Source: Halioglobus sp. (GTDB taxonomy: Bacteria > Pseudomonadota > Gammaproteobacteria > Pseudomonadales > Halieaceae). Taken from it: DNA of 64,000 nucleotides. Shown one piece after another: positions 1 to 8,523 of this stretch. Under the pieces are notes generated by a model. It saw only the letters and a list, made by a program, of their open reading frames with translations. It searched no databases and was not told where the DNA came from. Both the position numbers and the translations under genes were made by a program. Numbering within the stretch: the first letter of the stretch is position 1; each line of letters opens with the position of its first letter. Where the stretch lies: positions 1-64,000 of the forward strand of contig JAPKAY010000010.1 in NCBI GenBank assembly GCA_028825045.1, read 5' to 3'.

Positions 1-2
1 AA

Positions 3-137
3 GTATCGCAAGCCCGTGTGCTGGAATATTTCCAGAGTATGGTGGTGCTCGGTGACCCGCTGGCGGACCACTTGGGCGCCCTTCCCGTTCCACCATTTCA
101 GGGGAACCCCGGCGTCCCAATGCCTCCAGGGTGCTGA
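3..137 (+). CDS. Partial C-terminus of an unidentified protein
   Basis: The reading frame is open from the window edge to a TGA and would give the last 44 residues of a protein whose start lies outside. The tail is proline- and glycine-rich (ending PGVPMPPGC) after a segment reading LEYFQSMVVLGDPLADHLG, which looks like an amphipathic helix. I do not recognise the family. Two other frames are also open over much of this stretch, so the assignment rests only on the plausible composition. It may be non-coding. Confidence 0.25.
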   Translation, partial: VSQARVLEYFQSMVVLGDPLADHLGALPVPPFQGNPGVPMPPGC

Positions 138-475
138 AATCGCTGGCGCGGCTCCGCAGGATTACTCCTCCTTCACTGCGCCAGTCTCTTCTGGGTTTCC
201 TATCGCCAGGGGTACCTGAAAAGGTCACTTCAAAGCACCGCCTTTTCACATTCAGCGGTTAGATCCGCAAAGCGCATTTTTCACCCCATCGCCCCTTAGG
301 CTTAAACACCTAAGACAATCACGCGTGGTTCCTTCACCGAAATCTCACTTCTTCGTTGGATAAACAGGCCCTGCCAACACTCACTGCGTTGGGGGACATT
401 ATCTGCCCACTCGTTGCCTGCGGCACTATCCAACGATGATGGTATTCAAGTGCTCCTTTGACAGGCGGTTGTCAG
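138..475. other. Intergenic stretch with a 10-bp inverted repeat
   Basis: I see no convincing gene here. The main structure is a perfect 10-bp inverted repeat, TCGTTGGATA at 353-362 and TATCCAACGA at 427-436, separated by 64 bases. The half-sites resemble integron core sites (GTTRRRY/RYYYAAC) but are in the wrong order for attC. A shorter hairpin-forming pair, CTTAGG/CCTAAG, lies near 296-315. Confidence 0.4.
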
Positions 476-919
476 TCACCGGGCCGACAAAGACTCGACA
501 TACTCTGATATATTCTTCATATCCTCATCGCTGAGCGTGGCGGACTGACTCCACATGAGAGCGCTCTGCGCGCCCCTGGTTTCTCCGTTTTTGTATTGCA
601 CCAGTTTTCCGTAGATATCACTGCCCGTTTGCCCGACCAGCGCTGGCCCAATACCACCCTCTCCTCCACTGCCGTGACACGCAATACAGCCGGCATAGGC
701 AACTTGACCCAACTCCACGGGAGAAGCGACGGCTCTAGCCTCCGCCTGGGCCGAAGCAAGAGCTACAACTCCGCCGGTTTCCTGCTTCCAATTCTCGTAG
801 CACTCTCCCGTGCATCCATGGATACTGTCCCCCTCGTACTTATTGTTTTGCATGCCCCACAAAGGCAGGCCTATGGCGAAACAAAAGAACAAAAACAGGC
901 TTATGTTACCTTTTGACAT
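476..919 (-). CDS. Exported class I cytochrome c (cytochrome c5-like)
   Basis: A 147-residue single-haem cytochrome. A hydrophobic N-terminal segment (residues 5-22) should export it or anchor it in the membrane, and the haem is attached in the periplasm at the CxxCH motif CIACH (78-82). The glycine-rich loop after it (GSGGEGGIGPAL) and Met122 as a likely axial ligand match small cytochromes of the c4/c5 type, which carry electrons to terminal oxidases or from periplasmic dehydrogenases. A second Cys pair (HGCTGEC, residues 34-40) lacks the histidine and is not a haem site. The gene is divergent from the SGNH hydrolase, with about 300 bp between them that contain two palindromes. Its partner enzyme is not evident nearby. 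Family call is solid; subfamily is not. Confidence 0.85.
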   Translation of the reverse strand: MSKGNISLFLFFCFAIGLPLWGMQNNKYEGDSIHGCTGECYENWKQETGGVVALASAQAEARAVASPVELGQVAYAGCIACHGSGGEGGIGPALVGQTGSDIYGKLVQYKNGETRGAQSALMWSQSATLSDEDMKNISEYVESLSAR

Positions 920-1049
920 AATTGACTCCAGATCGTTTTAGTCGCAGCTGATGATCTCCCGTAAATCAAAAACCGTTGCCGAGCTCACCACATATATACG
1001 CGACAACTCCATAGTCAGATCTGTGATGGACAATGGGCACTAACAGACA

Positions 1050-1069
1050 CTGACAAGTTAACTTGCCAG
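1050..1069. promoter_or_regulatory. Candidate operator palindrome between divergent genes
   Basis: A 20-bp near-perfect palindrome with a perfect 12-bp core (CAAGTTAACTTG) flanked by CTG and CAG. It lies in the 304-bp gap between the divergent cytochrome c and SGNH hydrolase genes, a natural place for a dimeric repressor or activator. A second inverted repeat, CTATTTAT/ATAAATAG with a 5-bp spacer, lies at 1128-1148. The rest of the 920-1223 gap is AT-rich and holds no gene I can support. No regulator gene is adjacent. Confidence 0.35.
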
Positions 1070-1223
1070 TACCAATGCATCTGAATCCGTCAGCATTTAT
1101 ACTGCCCGCCTCGATTAGATTTTTTTCCTATTTATCATTCATAAATAGCGGTTTTTGAGTGTGCATATTTGAGCTTTCTTTGGCTGATTGGATCAAGGAT
1201 TCACTAGTGGCAGGAGGTGTACC

Positions 1224-2465
1224 ATGAGAAAAGTTCGCCTGCCTAATACTCCAGGCGCCTCACGCCGTTGGATCGGTAATCTGATCAGCTTCCTGGTTTC
1301 AATTAGCGTTTCGTATTTCGTCCTGGGATCTTTGTTCCTGCGCTTCGGTCCCGGGTTGGTGCCCGAACTGAGCAGTCAATTCCCAATGGCCGCAAACTTG
1401 TGGCGACAGCCTTCCGCCCCGGACCCGTCCAGCAATGACTATTTGGCTTTGCTGGGAGACTCCTATGCTGAAGGCGTTGGTGACTGGAAGGCAGGCCAGG
1501 TTGATCTTACTAGTCCATCTCATTCGGCGGATGTCATTCACCGTATAACGGGGCGTAACATTCTGAGTTTAGGCCGACGAGGTGCTAGCAGTGCCGAGGG
1601 TTTGGTACGGTTGCCGGTACTTGCGCTGGGAGCCGGTGACTGTTTTTTCTTCCCATCTTTGCGACAGCCAGAGGAAATTGTTTACTACTTCTATGAAGGA
1701 AACGACCTCGAGGACAACATCGAGTTCATGAAAAGGAGGCTGGGGCTGAGCCCGGGAGACGCCGGAATCAAAAATGCGTCGATCGAATTCCTTGAAAAAA
1801 ACTGGGCAAATCCAGGGCTTAAACCCTGTCTTCTCTACTTTGGTAAGAGCATCAAAAGCCTAATAAAGACGGCGCGAAAATCAATTCCCCCTTGGGATGC
1901 AGTCGATATTGACGCGACCCACAAAGCGCCTGCCCCTAACCGTGCGCAAATCAGTGGCGAGGTAAAGATTTTACCCACAAGCCTTCAGGGACCGGGCCTT
2001 GATCTTGATGAGCAATCTGTCGACGCAGCTTTTGAGGTGTTTGAAGTGTCGCTCGCTTGGCTCCAACAGGCTCAGCCAGGTATCAAGATTACGGTTGTAC
2101 ACCTCCCCTCAGTGCTTTCTACCTACAGACTATTCGGTCCCAGTGTGACCGTGGAAGCTGCTGATGATAATTCGACAGTGCATGCCTCCATTAGCGTTGC
2201 ATCGAAGTCCGACGAAATCTGCAAGCGCTTATACGATATTGTTCAAAATTTTGGCATCGATTTTGTTGATGCCAGACCTGCAATAAGAGAACTTGGAACC
2301 CAGGAAATCATCCACGGCCCCAGAGACTGGACGCATTTTAACCGCGCCGGGTACACTCGCCTGGGTGAGACAGTAGCGGCAGCACTGAATGGCGATGCAT
2401 CATTCAACGGTTGTGGACAGCTTGCGAACATCGAAGATCGTGGAATAACGCCGCCGCCCTTGTAA
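1224..2465 (+). CDS. Membrane-anchored SGNH-type hydrolase/acyltransferase-like protein
   Basis: A 413-residue protein starting at an ATG preceded by a strong AGGAGG; an upstream in-frame codon would only add a positively charged stub. One membrane segment lies at about residues 18-42, and the rest should be periplasmic. The SGNH/GDSL blocks are visible: GDSYAEG with nucleophile Ser80, the YEGND block (oxyanion Asn160), and the C-terminal DWTH (Asp368, His371) of the catalytic dyad. Members of this group remove or transfer acetyl groups on exported polysaccharides, or act as lipases. With a flippase, PAP2 phosphatase and Lpt genes nearby, a role in modifying an envelope glycan is the reasonable inference. 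It converges on the next gene, with 78 bp between. The substrate cannot be predicted. Confidence 0.7.
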   Translation: MRKVRLPNTPGASRRWIGNLISFLVSISVSYFVLGSLFLRFGPGLVPELSSQFPMAANLWRQPSAPDPSSNDYLALLGDSYAEGVGDWKAGQVDLTSPSHSADVIHRITGRNILSLGRRGASSAEGLVRLPVLALGAGDCFFFPSLRQPEEIVYYFYEGNDLEDNIEFMKRRLGLSPGDAGIKNASIEFLEKNWANPGLKPCLLYFGKSIKSLIKTARKSIPPWDAVDIDATHKAPAPNRAQISGEVKILPTSLQGPGLDLDEQSVDAAFEVFEVSLAWLQQAQPGIKITVVHLPSVLSTYRLFGPSVTVEAADDNSTVHASISVASKSDEICKRLYDIVQNFGIDFVDARPAIRELGTQEIIHGPRDWTHFNRAGYTRLGETVAAALNGDASFNGCGQLANIEDRGITPPPL

Positions 2466-2543
2466 AGCGGCCATTCAATATTTCTTATACTTAATACTCC
2501 GCCGCAGCGTCTGTGCTCGACTCCAACTCTGCTGGCGGCAGCC

Positions 2544-3383
2544 CTACAGGGGCTGTTCGTATTTTCCTGCAAGGGCTGTCAGTCGTTGCCTGATTTGTGC
2601 AGGCACCTTGAAGGTGTGGGATTCATAGTCCTGAGTGTCATCGAAGTGTTTTGCAATCAACTCATCATGCATGTTCCCCATCAACCCGTTTAAAGTACTC
2701 AAATAGCGAGACAACTTTGAGTGATAGGATGAGGGGTAAAGGGTTTTTAGATTATCGTAGAGTGCAACCTGTCGACTGATAACTTTTCGCATTTCGTGAA
2801 ATACCCTGCCGGTGACATTTTCTTCCAGAAGATTAAGTCGAATAAAATGAACCTCATTGTTGATGTAATCACGGAACGATTCAGTGGTCGTCGGTTCAAG
2901 TTTTCTAATTTTTCGGGTGTTGAAAGCATAGACAACATTGATGGACAAAAGACGAACATAGATGGCAGCGCGGCTCATCTTGGCAGAGTTTTCATACTTG
3001 AACGCATCCTGTAAATTCCCCATTTTGCGAATTATTCGATGAAACTCAGGGGGATAGCAGTGGTGTATATCAAAAGTCATATAGGCGAAACGCAGGTGCT
3101 TGAACTTCGCGCGCATATGCTTGAAGACAGTCTGAACGTCCGGATCGAGGCTACGATGCCAGTAGAGCTTCCGGGCTACCCTAATTAAAAACTTTCTGTC
3201 CACACCCTCTTCCCAGAGCTGAAAGCAGATTCGATAACACTGAGTAAGCTGATACTGACTGTATTCGAGATGCACTGTATCGGGCAATTCGGCGGTCAGG
3301 TCGACATCATCATGAACGAGTATTGCCGCAAACAGCTCGTTGCACTGCTCTACAGAAAAAGAGGGTTCTTCAATGGATTTCAT
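2544..3383 (-). CDS. Hypothetical helical protein, weakly CHAD-like
   Basis: A 279-residue soluble protein, rich in Arg/Lys, His and Tyr, with no signal peptide or membrane segment. The chosen ATG has an AGGA six bases upstream; an earlier TTG in frame would add 12 residues but has no ribosome site. The C-terminal third (an FHEMRKVISRQVALYDNLK region followed by LNGLMGNMHDEL) loosely recalls CHAD domains, helical histidine-rich modules that bind polyphosphate, with their H..R...RR....L pattern and LG..HD motif. The match is too weak to name a function. It is convergent with the SGNH hydrolase and divergent from the first kinase-like gene. Confidence 0.6.
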   Translation of the reverse strand: MKSIEEPSFSVEQCNELFAAILVHDDVDLTAELPDTVHLEYSQYQLTQCYRICFQLWEEGVDRKFLIRVARKLYWHRSLDPDVQTVFKHMRAKFKHLRFAYMTFDIHHCYPPEFHRIIRKMGNLQDAFKYENSAKMSRAAIYVRLLSINVVYAFNTRKIRKLEPTTTESFRDYINNEVHFIRLNLLEENVTGRVFHEMRKVISRQVALYDNLKTLYPSSYHSKLSRYLSTLNGLMGNMHDELIAKHFDDTQDYESHTFKVPAQIRQRLTALAGKYEQPL

Positions 3384-3515
3384 GCATGATCCTGATTTTC
3401 CAAAAAAGTAGTAACGCAAATTGGGGTGAGGAGCAAAATAGACGCTACAGGATAGATGCGGCCTCGATGAACCTATACTATGTCAGTACGCTATCACAGA
3501 GGCAGTATTAGTGAT

Positions 3516-3537
3516 GAACTGGAGGTAATTCCAGTTC
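3516..3537. promoter_or_regulatory. Perfect inverted repeat in a divergent intergenic region
   Basis: Perfect 8-bp arms, GAACTGGA and TCCAGTTC, separated by 6 bases, in the 297-bp gap between the divergent CHAD-like gene and the first kinase-like gene. There is no downstream T-run, so it is not an intrinsic terminator. It could be an operator. The rest of 3384-3680 shows nothing I can name. Confidence 0.25.
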
Positions 3538-3680
3538 TGCCAGTGGTTACCCAAGTTTTTGAAATGGCAATGCGATATTCTATGTTTTAGAGGGCTCCTG
3601 CGTCAATAAACGGTGCTTGAGCGACATTGCCTCGGTTGAGACATTGGCATGCTTGGGTACAAGCTTCGACGGAATTCTTT

Positions 3681-4424
3681 ATGACAGAAAACGATGCTTC
3701 AATGGTACCGATGATCGCGGTAATCGGTTGCGATGGCTCCGGGAAATCAACGGTCAGTGAGAAAATTGTGGGTTGGACGAGCGACTACGGCCCCGCCGCT
3801 ACTGCTCACCTGGGCAAGCAGGCAGGCAACATCGGACGCGCGCTTACCGGTCTACCGCTGGTCGGTAATATAATTGGGCGTTTTATCGGACAAAAAAAAT
3901 TCTCGCTCCGAGAGCCACGTGCCAAGAATAAAACTCCCGGGATTCTCGCTGCACTGGTAGCTTCTTTGTTTACAATACGCCGCGTGCTGAGATTTCGCCG
4001 GATGCTGGCGTTGCGGCGCCGGGGCTTTGTCGTCATTACTGACCGTTTTCCACAGCTGGACTACCCTAATTCCTTTGATGGCCCGGTCCTGTCTGAGGCT
4101 GCACAAGGAAGTTTTTTCGTGCGGTGGCTGGCGCGGCGAGAGCTGGCAGCCTTTCAGTGGATGACCAGCTATCGGCCCGATCTGGTAATTCGACTCAATA
4201 TCGATCTGGATACTGCTTGCGCTCGCAAGCCCGATCATATCCGTAGAAAACTGCAGCGGAAGATTGAGGTCACGCCACTGCTAACGTTTGGTGGTGCACC
4301 CATCGTCGAGATCGATAGCACGCAGCCACTGGAGCAGGTGTTGGCCGAAGCAAGGGAGGCCGTTACGCTTTTCTTAACGGGTGATGATTGTAAGCGGTTA
4401 GAATCCTGGCGTGGACAGAAATAA
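3681..4424 (+). CDS. Thymidylate-kinase-like P-loop protein 1
   Basis: A 247-residue cytoplasmic protein of the P-loop nucleotide-kinase fold. It has Walker A GCDGSGKST (16-24), a DRFPQ motif matching the substrate-binding DR(Y/F) of thymidylate kinases, an RLNIDLDTA strand, and a conserved RKPDH in the lid-like region. Real thymidylate kinases are shorter (about 210 residues), so this is a divergent family of unknown substrate. It is the first of four paralogues within 8.4 kb; numbers 1 and 2 are close to each other in sequence. I chose the ATG over an upstream TTG because it gives the same length as the paralogues. It lies 130 bp ahead of the flippase gene, suggesting a job in activating or recycling a phosphorylated precursor of the exported glycan (inference). 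Confidence 0.75.
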   Translation: MTENDASMVPMIAVIGCDGSGKSTVSEKIVGWTSDYGPAATAHLGKQAGNIGRALTGLPLVGNIIGRFIGQKKFSLREPRAKNKTPGILAALVASLFTIRRVLRFRRMLALRRRGFVVITDRFPQLDYPNSFDGPVLSEAAQGSFFVRWLARRELAAFQWMTSYRPDLVIRLNIDLDTACARKPDHIRRKLQRKIEVTPLLTFGGAPIVEIDSTQPLEQVLAEAREAVTLFLTGDDCKRLESWRGQK

Positions 4425-4465
4425 GCTATCGCTGCCAAATGCCAATCACGCTTATTTTGTTCATC

Positions 4466-4488
4466 GAGCTACTTGTACAGCGTAGCTC
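4466..4488. repeat. Hairpin downstream of kinase-like gene 1
   Basis: Inverted repeat GAGCTAC/GTAGCTC with a 9-base loop, in the 130 bp between the first kinase-like gene and the flippase gene. No T-run follows, so it is not a canonical terminator. It could attenuate transcription or protect the 3' end of the upstream message. Confidence 0.25.
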
Positions 4489-4554
4489 ATAGCACAGCCG
4501 TAAATTGCCTTTTTGAACACGGAGCACGCGTTTCGAAGTGTCGCAGGAAGCTAC

Positions 4555-5877
4555 ATGAAAGAAGCTGAAAACAGCTCGCCAGCACCAGGTCCTATGCGCA
4601 GAATACTGGGTAATTTCGGGCTGTTAGTTCGCGGTCGCGGTATTGCCGCCGTAATGGCATTTGGCGCCACCGCGCTAATGGCTCGTGCGCTGGGCCCGGC
4701 CGAATTCGGCGTGGTGGTACTGATTGAAACTTATGCACTACTGGCGCGTGGCCTCTTAAGCTTCAAACAGTTTCAGGGAATAGTGCGCTATGGAGTGGCC
4801 CTGCACGACGCGAATGATAAGCAAGCACTTCAACGCTTACTCTCGATCTGTCAACGTATTGATCGTTATGCCTGTGTCATTTCTACTATTCTGGCACTAA
4901 TCCTGGCGCCCCTAATCGGGAAGTTGATGGGCATGAACCAGGATCACGTGATCCTGCTCACTGCTTACAGCCTGGTTTTACTGGTCACTGGCAACAATAC
5001 CGCCATTGGCATCCTGCGCCTGTTCGATAAGTTCGATATCCTGGGACGGCAGATGACGGTAGGCCCGGCCATTACCTTTGTTGGGGTATTTTTCGCCTGG
5101 TGGTTCGATAGCCCAATGTCCGTATTTGTAGCGATCCTGGCGTTTGCCTACATTACAGAAAATCTTTACCTGAGCTGGTGTGGGCGGCGTGAATACCGTC
5201 AGCACTTCGACAAACCCGTCGAAGGCGGAATGGTCAGCCTTGCAGGTATGATTGAATTTCCGGGGTTACGTCATTTCCTTTGGGTTACCTACTGGCAGTC
5301 GAATGTCGATCTCGTACCCAAACGTATTACGCTGATGTTTACAGGCTACCTGCTAGGAGCAACGGAAGTAGGCCTTTTTCGTCTGGCGCGCCAGATCTCC
5401 AGCTTGCTGTCCAAGCCCGCAACACTGATTCGACAAGTGGTATTTCCCGATCTGACCCGAAGCTGGCACTCCGGTAGCGATGATTTCAAATTGATTGCAT
5501 ACCGCACAGCGCTAATAGGTGCTGGCGCGGGGTTATTGCTCGTGCTGGTGGGATATTTTTTCGGCGACCTTCTGCTAGAGGTTATTTTTGGCAAGGAATT
5601 CGTTGGCGCTGCGGGTCTGCTCACCCTACTGCTGCTTGCAGGTGCTTTTGATCTTGCTGCCGCATCGCTGCGCTCTGCCGCTTACGCCATTGGCCACGCC
5701 GGCAAGGTGCTGCGCCTGCATATGCTCTCGGCAATGATCTATCTGGTCTTGTTTATTGCACTAACCTCTCAGATGGGCCTTGTAGGTGCTGGCTGGGCGG
5801 CCTGTATTGCCGCAGCGCTGCCAGCAATGGCGATGGCTGTTCTTATTCGCCAAAGTACACCAGGTGCCAATGTCTGA
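4555..5877 (+). CDS. Polysaccharide flippase, MOP/Wzx-like
   Basis: A 440-residue integral membrane protein with about 12-14 hydrophobic segments, typical in length for MOP-superfamily oligosaccharide flippases (Wzx/MurJ fold). The conserved start of the fold is visible (VRGRGIAAVMAFGATALMARALGPAEFG), matching the G..................R.LGP..FG pattern of the polysaccharide biosynthesis family. The ATG is preceded by AGGAAG; an upstream TTG is less likely. Its role would be moving a lipid-linked sugar chain from the cytoplasmic to the periplasmic face. It stops 6 bp before the convergent PAP2 gene, whose product could dephosphorylate the released lipid carrier. No glycosyltransferase or polymerase is seen in the window, so the glycan itself must be built elsewhere. 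Confidence 0.8.
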   Translation: MKEAENSSPAPGPMRRILGNFGLLVRGRGIAAVMAFGATALMARALGPAEFGVVVLIETYALLARGLLSFKQFQGIVRYGVALHDANDKQALQRLLSICQRIDRYACVISTILALILAPLIGKLMGMNQDHVILLTAYSLVLLVTGNNTAIGILRLFDKFDILGRQMTVGPAITFVGVFFAWWFDSPMSVFVAILAFAYITENLYLSWCGRREYRQHFDKPVEGGMVSLAGMIEFPGLRHFLWVTYWQSNVDLVPKRITLMFTGYLLGATEVGLFRLARQISSLLSKPATLIRQVVFPDLTRSWHSGSDDFKLIAYRTALIGAGAGLLLVLVGYFFGDLLLEVIFGKEFVGAAGLLTLLLLAGAFDLAAASLRSAAYAIGHAGKVLRLHMLSAMIYLVLFIALTSQMGLVGAGWAACIAAALPAMAMAVLIRQSTPGANV

Positions 5878-5883
5878 ATCCTC

Positions 5884-6432
5884 TCAGAAGCGCATCAACA
5901 CCGCCAAGCCACCACCTTTACTGTCTACCCAGGGCGTTAGTTGCACGCTGCTGCTGAACGCATCCGTAAAATACCACCCACTGACACTGCCCAGTGCAGC
6001 ACCGGCGACAACGTCGTACCAATGGTGTTTTCTAGCGCGCTCACGCGCAATGCCGGTAAGTGTCGCCATAGCATAGGCAGGAAATCCGACCTGCCAGCCA
6101 TACCGTCGATGGAGGGTGGTCGCAGAAGAAAATGCATTCGCGGTGTGCCCGGACGGAAAACTGTCATTGTCCTCATTATTGGGACGCTCCTCATCCACCA
6201 ATGCTTTGCTGATCAGCGTAACACCGGCGGCGGCACCAATACTGTAACCTGCCTGCCGCAAGCCCTCCCAGTCCCGGCGCGTTGCGGGGAGTATCAAGGC
6301 TGTCCCCAATAAAGAAGCGACACCCACATCACTGATGTCTTCCCAGGTACCCTCGCTTGCCGCATTTACCCAGGGGATAGTAAATACCGCCAGCACAAAC
6401 ACGAGTAATAAATTACGAATTTTTATAGTCAT
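5884..6432 (-). CDS. Exported PAP2-family phosphatase
   Basis: A 182-residue protein with a signal sequence (MTIKIRNLLLVFVLAVFTIP, cut near WVNA) and the three PAP2 motifs: KALVDEERP, SFPSGHT and the R....HHWYDV block with its catalytic His and Asp. This superfamily hydrolyses lipid phosphates such as undecaprenyl pyrophosphate or phosphatidic acid in the membrane or periplasm. Its 3' end nearly touches that of the flippase gene, which fits recycling of a lipid carrier. I chose the ATG directly after AAGGGAT; a TTG 18 bases upstream is the alternative. The small size and few membrane helices resemble YP_-type secreted PAP2 proteins rather than six-helix lipid phosphatases. Confidence 0.8.
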   Translation of the reverse strand: MTIKIRNLLLVFVLAVFTIPWVNAASEGTWEDISDVGVASLLGTALILPATRRDWEGLRQAGYSIGAAAGVTLISKALVDEERPNNEDNDSFPSGHTANAFSSATTLHRRYGWQVGFPAYAMATLTGIARERARKHHWYDVVAGAALGSVSGWYFTDAFSSSVQLTPWVDSKGGGLAVLMRF

Positions 6433-6537
6433 ATCCCTTGAGCCTGTCAAAACACAACTCGTACCTTCTACAAACTATATAGTACATGGCGAAGGACTAA
6501 TGTCGATTCGAGTTATAAATGCGTAATCGTTACGGAC

Positions 6538-7272
6538 CTAAGATTCTGACCGTTCGTAGCCGCGTTCACTCAGGGCATGCGCTACTGCCTGCTTGGCCGC
6601 ATCCAGCACCATCGCTAGCGGTTGGGTTGCGTCAATTTCAGCGATGGTGGTCCCACCGAAGGTGAGCTGTGGTGTGATCTCAATCTTCCTCTGAAGGGCC
6701 TCACGACGATGATCCGGCTTTCGGGCGTGGGCTGTATCCAGATCGACATTGAGCCTGAGCACAAGGTCGGGGCGATAACTCGTCATCCACTCAAAACTGG
6801 CCTGCTCGCGTTGTGCCAGCCTGTGCACGAATTGGCTTCCCTCTCGAGCAGTCACGGACAGATCAGGGCCATCGAACGCATCAGGAAAATCCAATTGTGG
6901 ATACCGGTCTGCAATGACCATAAAACCTTGATGCCGGAGCGCCAGCATCCGACGAAATCGTCGCATACGTTTTAGAGTGAAGGCATACATTACCAGAGCA
7001 GGCAACACGTGAGGGGCCTTGTTCCCGCTACGAAGCGTATGAACGGTAGATACCTTGCGCTCAATCAAACGCCCGAGCAACTTACCGATCATCGGCAAAT
7101 TAGCGAGGGAGCGGCCGGTATTGCCTTGCTGCTTTCCAAGATGAGCCGCAGCCGCAGGCCCGTAGCCCTTCATCCAAAGCAGGAGCTCTTCGCTGACCGT
7201 AGATTTTCCCGAACCATCGCAGCCCACAATGGCTATCAGGGGCGGAAGTTCGGAGGATTTTGCTGGACTCAT
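6538..7272 (-). CDS. Thymidylate-kinase-like P-loop protein 2
   Basis: A 244-residue paralogue of protein 1, with Walker A GCDGSGKST (17-25), IADRYPQLDFPDAFDGP around the DRY motif, RLNVDLDTAHARKPDH, and the shared LTFGG near the C-terminus. Long stretches match protein 1 almost residue for residue (GYGPAA.AHLGKQ, MTSYRPDLV), so the two probably arose by a recent duplication with inversion. The gene lies on the opposite strand from protein 1, on the far side of the flippase and PAP2 genes. A 24-bp stretch starting 10 bp upstream of its ATG resembles one next to the third copy. The substrate is unknown; the family is cytoplasmic. Confidence 0.75.
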   Translation of the reverse strand: MSPAKSSELPPLIAIVGCDGSGKSTVSEELLLWMKGYGPAAAAHLGKQQGNTGRSLANLPMIGKLLGRLIERKVSTVHTLRSGNKAPHVLPALVMYAFTLKRMRRFRRMLALRHQGFMVIADRYPQLDFPDAFDGPDLSVTAREGSQFVHRLAQREQASFEWMTSYRPDLVLRLNVDLDTAHARKPDHRREALQRKIEITPQLTFGGTTIAEIDATQPLAMVLDAAKQAVAHALSERGYERSES

Positions 7273-7281
7273 TAAATTCCT

Positions 7282-7305
7282 TAGTGGATCGTAGTGACGT
7301 AGCGC
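7282..7305. promoter_or_regulatory. Upstream element shared with kinase-like gene 3
   Basis: A 24-bp stretch beginning AGTGGATCG and containing ACGTAGCGC. It resembles the repeated unit at 11293-11321 next to the third kinase-like gene (AGTGGATTG then ACGTTACGC). It could be a shared regulatory site or simply leftover similarity from gene duplication. This is seen by eye only. Confidence 0.25.
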
Positions 7306-7437
7306 AGGCCACGACTAACCAGATATACAATCATTGCCGCAGACCAATTATAGCAAATCAACAAAACGCCCCGCTGTATCGACGCATAAATAGTTCACAA
7401 ATATGATCAGTTTCTCAGTAGTTTTATGCCATAGCTT

Positions 7438-8523
7438 TCAGTTAGCGCGCTTTAGAAGAATCACAGCTATAACCAGAATCAATAGCCCTGGAGCCAAAAC
7501 AGTCAGCGGGACATTCCAGTGAAAAATACCCGCCAGATGACCACTAATCTGCTGTGCCAGGTAGTAGAGGATTCCAATCAATGCACCCATAGCAATCCGC
7601 TGTCCCACAGAAACGCTCCTTGTCGAACCCACCAAAAATGGCAGCGACAGTAGGGCCATACCCAGCAGTCCTATTGGAATACTCATTTGAGTCCAGAACA
7701 GTATCCTTTGATATTCAGAGTTCATATTATTATCTTCCAGACGCTGGATAGATTTCCACAAATCACGCGGGGCAAGTGAACTTGCGGGAATTATCAATGT
7801 GCGGGTCTGTTCCTCACTCAGCAACGCTTCCCAAAGGAGAGAGTCTTTAAACTGCATTTCCGAGCGCTCGTTATCAATTTGCGTTTCGTATACATCGTGC
7901 AGCAACCACGTATTATCCTGCAAAAGTTCTGCCCTGGGTGTCCTCAGCATCTTTGCCAGGTTACCTTCAATATCGAACTGATAAATTTCCACGCCAGCCA
8001 GGCTGCGGTCAGGTTGAACAAAGCCAATGCGGATAAACTGACCTTTGCTTCTCGTCCATATTTCCTTATCTACACTAGGATTATCTTCCAAATCAGAGAG
8101 CTCGGGTTCTATCAAAGTCTTGGACCGGTGCTGAGCAGCGCTGTACTCCGCTTTCGGAATTACAAAATTTTGCAACAAAATTATGATGGTAATGAGCGCC
8201 ACTGACAGTTTTACAATGGGAACAGCAATGCGTACTGGAGAGATTGCGGCAGCGCGCATAGAGGTTAATTCCTGATTGTTCGCGAGAGTACCCAGCCCCA
8301 ACAACCCCCCCAACAAAACAGTGACTGGAAGTAATTCCACCACGAGAGCTGGCACGGAGTACGCGACCACCAGCAAGGCGTCTATCAGTTGGTAAGCGCC
8401 CTCTCCAACATCCTCAAGCTCTTCAGACAGTGCGAGAAAACCAAATAGAGTCAACAAAAGCAGCAAGACTGGCAAGCACCCTGTGAGAAAACTGGTGCTT
8501 ATATAGCTATTGATTTTTGTCAA
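7438..8523 (-). CDS. lptG: LPS export ABC transporter permease LptG
   Basis: A 361-residue YjgP/YjgQ-family permease. It has an N-terminal helix, helices in the first 110 residues, a periplasmic beta-jellyroll domain (about 130-265) and three C-terminal helices. LptG pairs with LptF and the ATPase LptB to pull lipopolysaccharide out of the inner membrane and hand it to LptC/LptA. The start is a TTG that overlaps the lptF stop in TTGA, giving the usual LptG length; no ATG lies in the right place. The SMRAAAISP segment after helix 3 is the cytoplasmic coupling region that contacts LptB. The pair usually sits near pepA in gammaproteobacteria, not next to flippase and kinase genes, so this may be an accessory copy. 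Confidence 0.85.
   Translation of the reverse strand: MTKINSYISTSFLTGCLPVLLLLLTLFGFLALSEELEDVGEGAYQLIDALLVVAYSVPALVVELLPVTVLLGGLLGLGTLANNQELTSMRAAAISPVRIAVPIVKLSVALITIIILLQNFVIPKAEYSAAQHRSKTLIEPELSDLEDNPSVDKEIWTRSKGQFIRIGFVQPDRSLAGVEIYQFDIEGNLAKMLRTPRAELLQDNTWLLHDVYETQIDNERSEMQFKDSLLWEALLSEEQTRTLIIPASSLAPRDLWKSIQRLEDNNMNSEYQRILFWTQMSIPIGLLGMALLSLPFLVGSTRSVSVGQRIAMGALIGILYYLAQQISGHLAGIFHWNVPLTVLAPGLLILVIAVILLKRAN

Noticed and set aside
353..436. Integron attC site
   Set aside because: The half-sites are in the order GTTRRRY then RYYYAAC, opposite to attC, and no integrase or cassette array is present.
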